A program made the translations under genes and the position numbers. The notes beneath the pieces are model-generated. The model did not search any database and was not told where the DNA came from. It worked only from the letters and a program-made list of their open reading frames with translations. Source: CAZXMB01 sp964641715 (GTDB taxonomy: Bacteria > Desulfobacterota > BSN033 > UBA1163). Taken from it: a stretch of 23,894 nt of DNA. The first letter of the stretch is position 1, and every line of letters begins with the position of its first letter. The DNA is taken from assembly GCA_964641715.1 (NCBI GenBank), contig CAZXMB010000021.1:1-23894 (forward strand), in the 5' to 3' direction. This document shows, piece by piece, positions 22,820 through 23,894 of this stretch.

Positions 22820-22820
22820 T

Positions 22821-23114
22821 ATGCAGTCTTTTTGGCCACAACAAAAATGCCCATTATGCGAAAACATTGCGAGATATCGAGGTATCGAGGAGCGTAAAAA
22901 ATATTTTAAGTGCCCCGACTGCCATGATTTTGTTATTCCCCAAAATCGTGAAGAAACCATCTCCAAATTGAAGAAAGAAATCCGTGAAGACTTATCAAAA
23001 AAATCAGCAGCCTTAAAAAAGGAATTCGCCTTATTAATTTATTTCTTTGAATCTGTTGAAGGTACTTTGGAATTGAGGACTGAGATAACACCAAGGGACA
23101 GGTGGATTCCGTAG
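22821..23114 (+). CDS. Small zinc-ribbon protein
   Basis: 97 residues from ATG 22821, 8 nt after AAGGAG. The frame is open upstream to 22554 but that part is antisense to the RHH gene and unlike protein. A zinc ribbon is formed by Cys10/Cys13 (CPLC) and Cys31/Cys34 (CPDC). A charged helical segment follows (EETISKLKKEIREDLSKKSAALKKEFALLIYFFE), probably a coiled coil. It is the only rightward gene in the element and is driven by a consensus promoter. It points to attR. Probably a nucleic-acid-binding or protein-binding adaptor. No named family was recognised. Confidence 0.72.
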   Translation: MQSFWPQQKCPLCENIARYRGIEERKKYFKCPDCHDFVIPQNREETISKLKKEIREDLSKKSAALKKEFALLIYFFESVEGTLELRTEITPRDRWIP

Positions 23115-23298
23115 TTACGAAAAAAGAATCATCCAACATATATAATCCACTCAACTGTTCGCAAGGGCCTGAAACATAACCACCTCTGGATATAATGTCA
23201 TCTACGATTTTTAGTAAAATAGGAACAATATCACATGGTTCTTTTTCTGGACCAAATGCGTGTATTTCTATAGCTATCACTTTATTGTATTCAGACAT
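22933..23298 (-). CDS. Hypothetical protein overlapping the zinc-ribbon gene antisense
   Basis: 121 residues in frame. The first ~61 (SEYNKVIAIEIHAFGPEKEPCDIVPILLKIVDDIISRGGYVSG...) look like a genuine alpha/beta protein, and ATG 23298 has GAGGGA 9 nt upstream. The last ~60 residues lie entirely opposite the zinc-ribbon gene (182-bp antisense overlap) and read like a shadow (LIRRIPFLRLLIFLISLHGFLSSIW). Either the gene truly overlaps, or it once ended near 23115 and lost its stop through a frameshift or deletion. Of the two overlapping frames the zinc-ribbon one is better supported. Function unknown. Confidence 0.42.
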   Translation of the reverse strand: MSEYNKVIAIEIHAFGPEKEPCDIVPILLKIVDDIISRGGYVSGPCEQLSGLYMLDDSFFVTTESTCPLVLSQSSIPKYLQQIQRNKLIRRIPFLRLLIFLISLHGFLSSIWRWFLHDFGE

Positions 23299-23839
23299 TT
23301 TTATATTCCCTCTGTTTGCCTAAATCGCCTACCTGTTTTTAAAATCAGTCATTACCGGAAATTTTGGCTCAATCCCCGGATGAAATTTTTTGGGGGAACC
23401 CCAATTTTGACCCATTTTCCATAGAGAAATTTTTGGGGGAAACCCCTTTTTAAGCCACTCCTCCAAGAGGAAAAATTTTGGCTCCACAAAGAGAGGATAG
23501 TGTGCGTCTGAATGGAGTTGACATACATATAAACCCCCTCATTGGAGTCCCGTCAGTGGATTTTGCACCTGGGATCACTCTTTCCCTGCGCAGTGGCGAA
23601 GATGGGAGGGTTTCCCGTTATTCCAAAGAAAAATTTACAGGATGGCATGTGCGGAGAAGGGTTGATTACTCTTCCTCTCTCCCGCACACACCTTTGCCCA
23701 TTACTTTGCCCATGAGATTCAAATTGATGCCAATTCCCACCAATCAACACCAACCTTGACATTTCAAATCACGGAAGTTAAGTTACTGTAAGTCTTAAAA
23801 ACATTCGCTTTTTGTTTCTATTGCCCTTATTTTAACTTT
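23299..23839. other. attR-proximal noncoding region
   Basis: About 540 bp with no believable gene. Short frames at 23478-23759 (+) and 23553-23762 (-) lack ribosome-binding sites and protein-like composition. It contains the A/T-rich repeat cluster at 23357-23485 (listed separately). The remainder, 23490-23839, shows no clear feature. It is the right end of the element, where integrase arm sites would also be expected. Confidence 0.6.
23357..23485. repeat. Four iteron-like repeats near attR, possible replication origin
   Basis: Four copies of a GAAATTTTT-GG core occur: GGAAATTTTGGCTC (23357-23370), TGAAATTTTTTGGGGGAAC (from 23381), GAGAAATTTTTGGGGGAAAC (from 23424), and GGAAAAATTTTGGCTC (23469-23484). 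The outer two end in GGCTC. The inner two carry a GGGG-AA(A)-CCCC hairpin. Starts are spaced about 24, 43 and 45 bp. Such a cluster fits an iteron origin for the primase-helicase protein or a set of integrase/excisionase arm sites. Confidence 0.5.
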
Positions 23840-23887
23840 GGACTGAAAATCCTCGTGTCCGTGGTTCGATTCCGCGACCCGGCACTT
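23840..23887 (+). repeat. attR (48-bp copy of the tRNA-Phe 3' part)
   Basis: Identical to 10726-10773. It includes part of the anticodon stem, the GAA anticodon, the T arm and the acceptor 3' strand but no 5' half, so it is a non-functional tRNA remnant marking the right end of the element. Only seven bases of chromosome (CGCTTTT) are visible beyond it. Confidence 0.96.
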
Positions 23888-23894
23888 CGCTTTT

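Noticed and set aside
22554..22820. Upstream half of the rightward frame that ends at 23114
   Set aside because: It is antisense to the RHH gene, lacks protein-like sequence and precedes the consensus promoter. ATG 22821 with AAGGAG is the real start.
22712..22966. N-terminal extension of the RHH frame
   Set aside because: It is antisense to the zinc-ribbon gene. The strong AAGGAGG before ATG 22711 sets the start.
23341..23490. CRISPR array
   Set aside because: The repeats are short, imperfect and unevenly spaced, and there are no cas genes. An iteron-like cluster fits better.
23478..23762. Two opposite short frames near attR
   Set aside because: Low-complexity, proline/serine-rich or arginine-rich translations, no ribosome-binding site, and each is the shadow of the other.

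Overview
The window looks like a scaffold from a diderm (Gram-negative) bacterium, most likely an assembled environmental genome. It holds a TonB-dependent outer-membrane receptor, a 100-base N gap and ordinary bacterial housekeeping genes. A Desulfobacterota/Nitrospirota-like host is a guess from general gene style and is not shown by any marker gene.

Chromosomal part, about 1-10725. A leftward block reads glmU - glmS - pcrA - ACT-domain protein (cut by the N gap) - 2-hydroxyacid dehydrogenase. glmU and glmS make UDP-GlcNAc precursors and are 3 nt apart. The first in-frame ATG of glmU lies after its LAAGKGTR motif, so translation probably begins at an upstream CTG. Reading rightward are a PfkB-type sugar kinase, a cobalamin riboswitch with an intrinsic terminator, and a BtuB-like TonB-dependent receptor. 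A tRNA-Phe(GAA) follows.

Integrated element, 10726-23887. The 3' part of tRNA-Phe (48 bp) is repeated perfectly at 23840-23887, which defines a 13.1-kb element. Next to attL is a leftward tyrosine integrase, translationally coupled to a small XRE-type regulator whose mRNA is probably leaderless. Then come an AlpA/MerR-type excisionase-like protein, a small hypothetical protein, a replication protein (archaeo-eukaryotic primase domain + PriCT_1 + RecA-like ATPase + winged helix) coupled to a second XRE regulator, and a zinc-finger protein. The right half holds accessory genes: three small secreted proteins (two paralogous), a DUF4124 envelope protein, and a three-gene operon of TPR membrane protein, active-site-intact rhomboid protease with TPRs, and an unknown membrane-anchored protein. 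A terminase-small-subunit-like protein, a ribbon-helix-helix protein, a divergent zinc-ribbon protein, and A/T-rich iteron-like repeats lie close to attR.

Interpretation. Integrase, AlpA-like regulator, primase-helicase and a TerS-like protein are present. No large terminase, portal, capsid, tail or lysis gene is recognisable, and the element is about 13 kb. Together these match the plan of a phage-inducible chromosomal island (phage satellite). The main alternatives are a degraded prophage or an integrated plasmid. The rhomboid/TPR and secreted-protein genes would be its cargo. Their function cannot be read from sequence and they are the best candidates for something undescribed.
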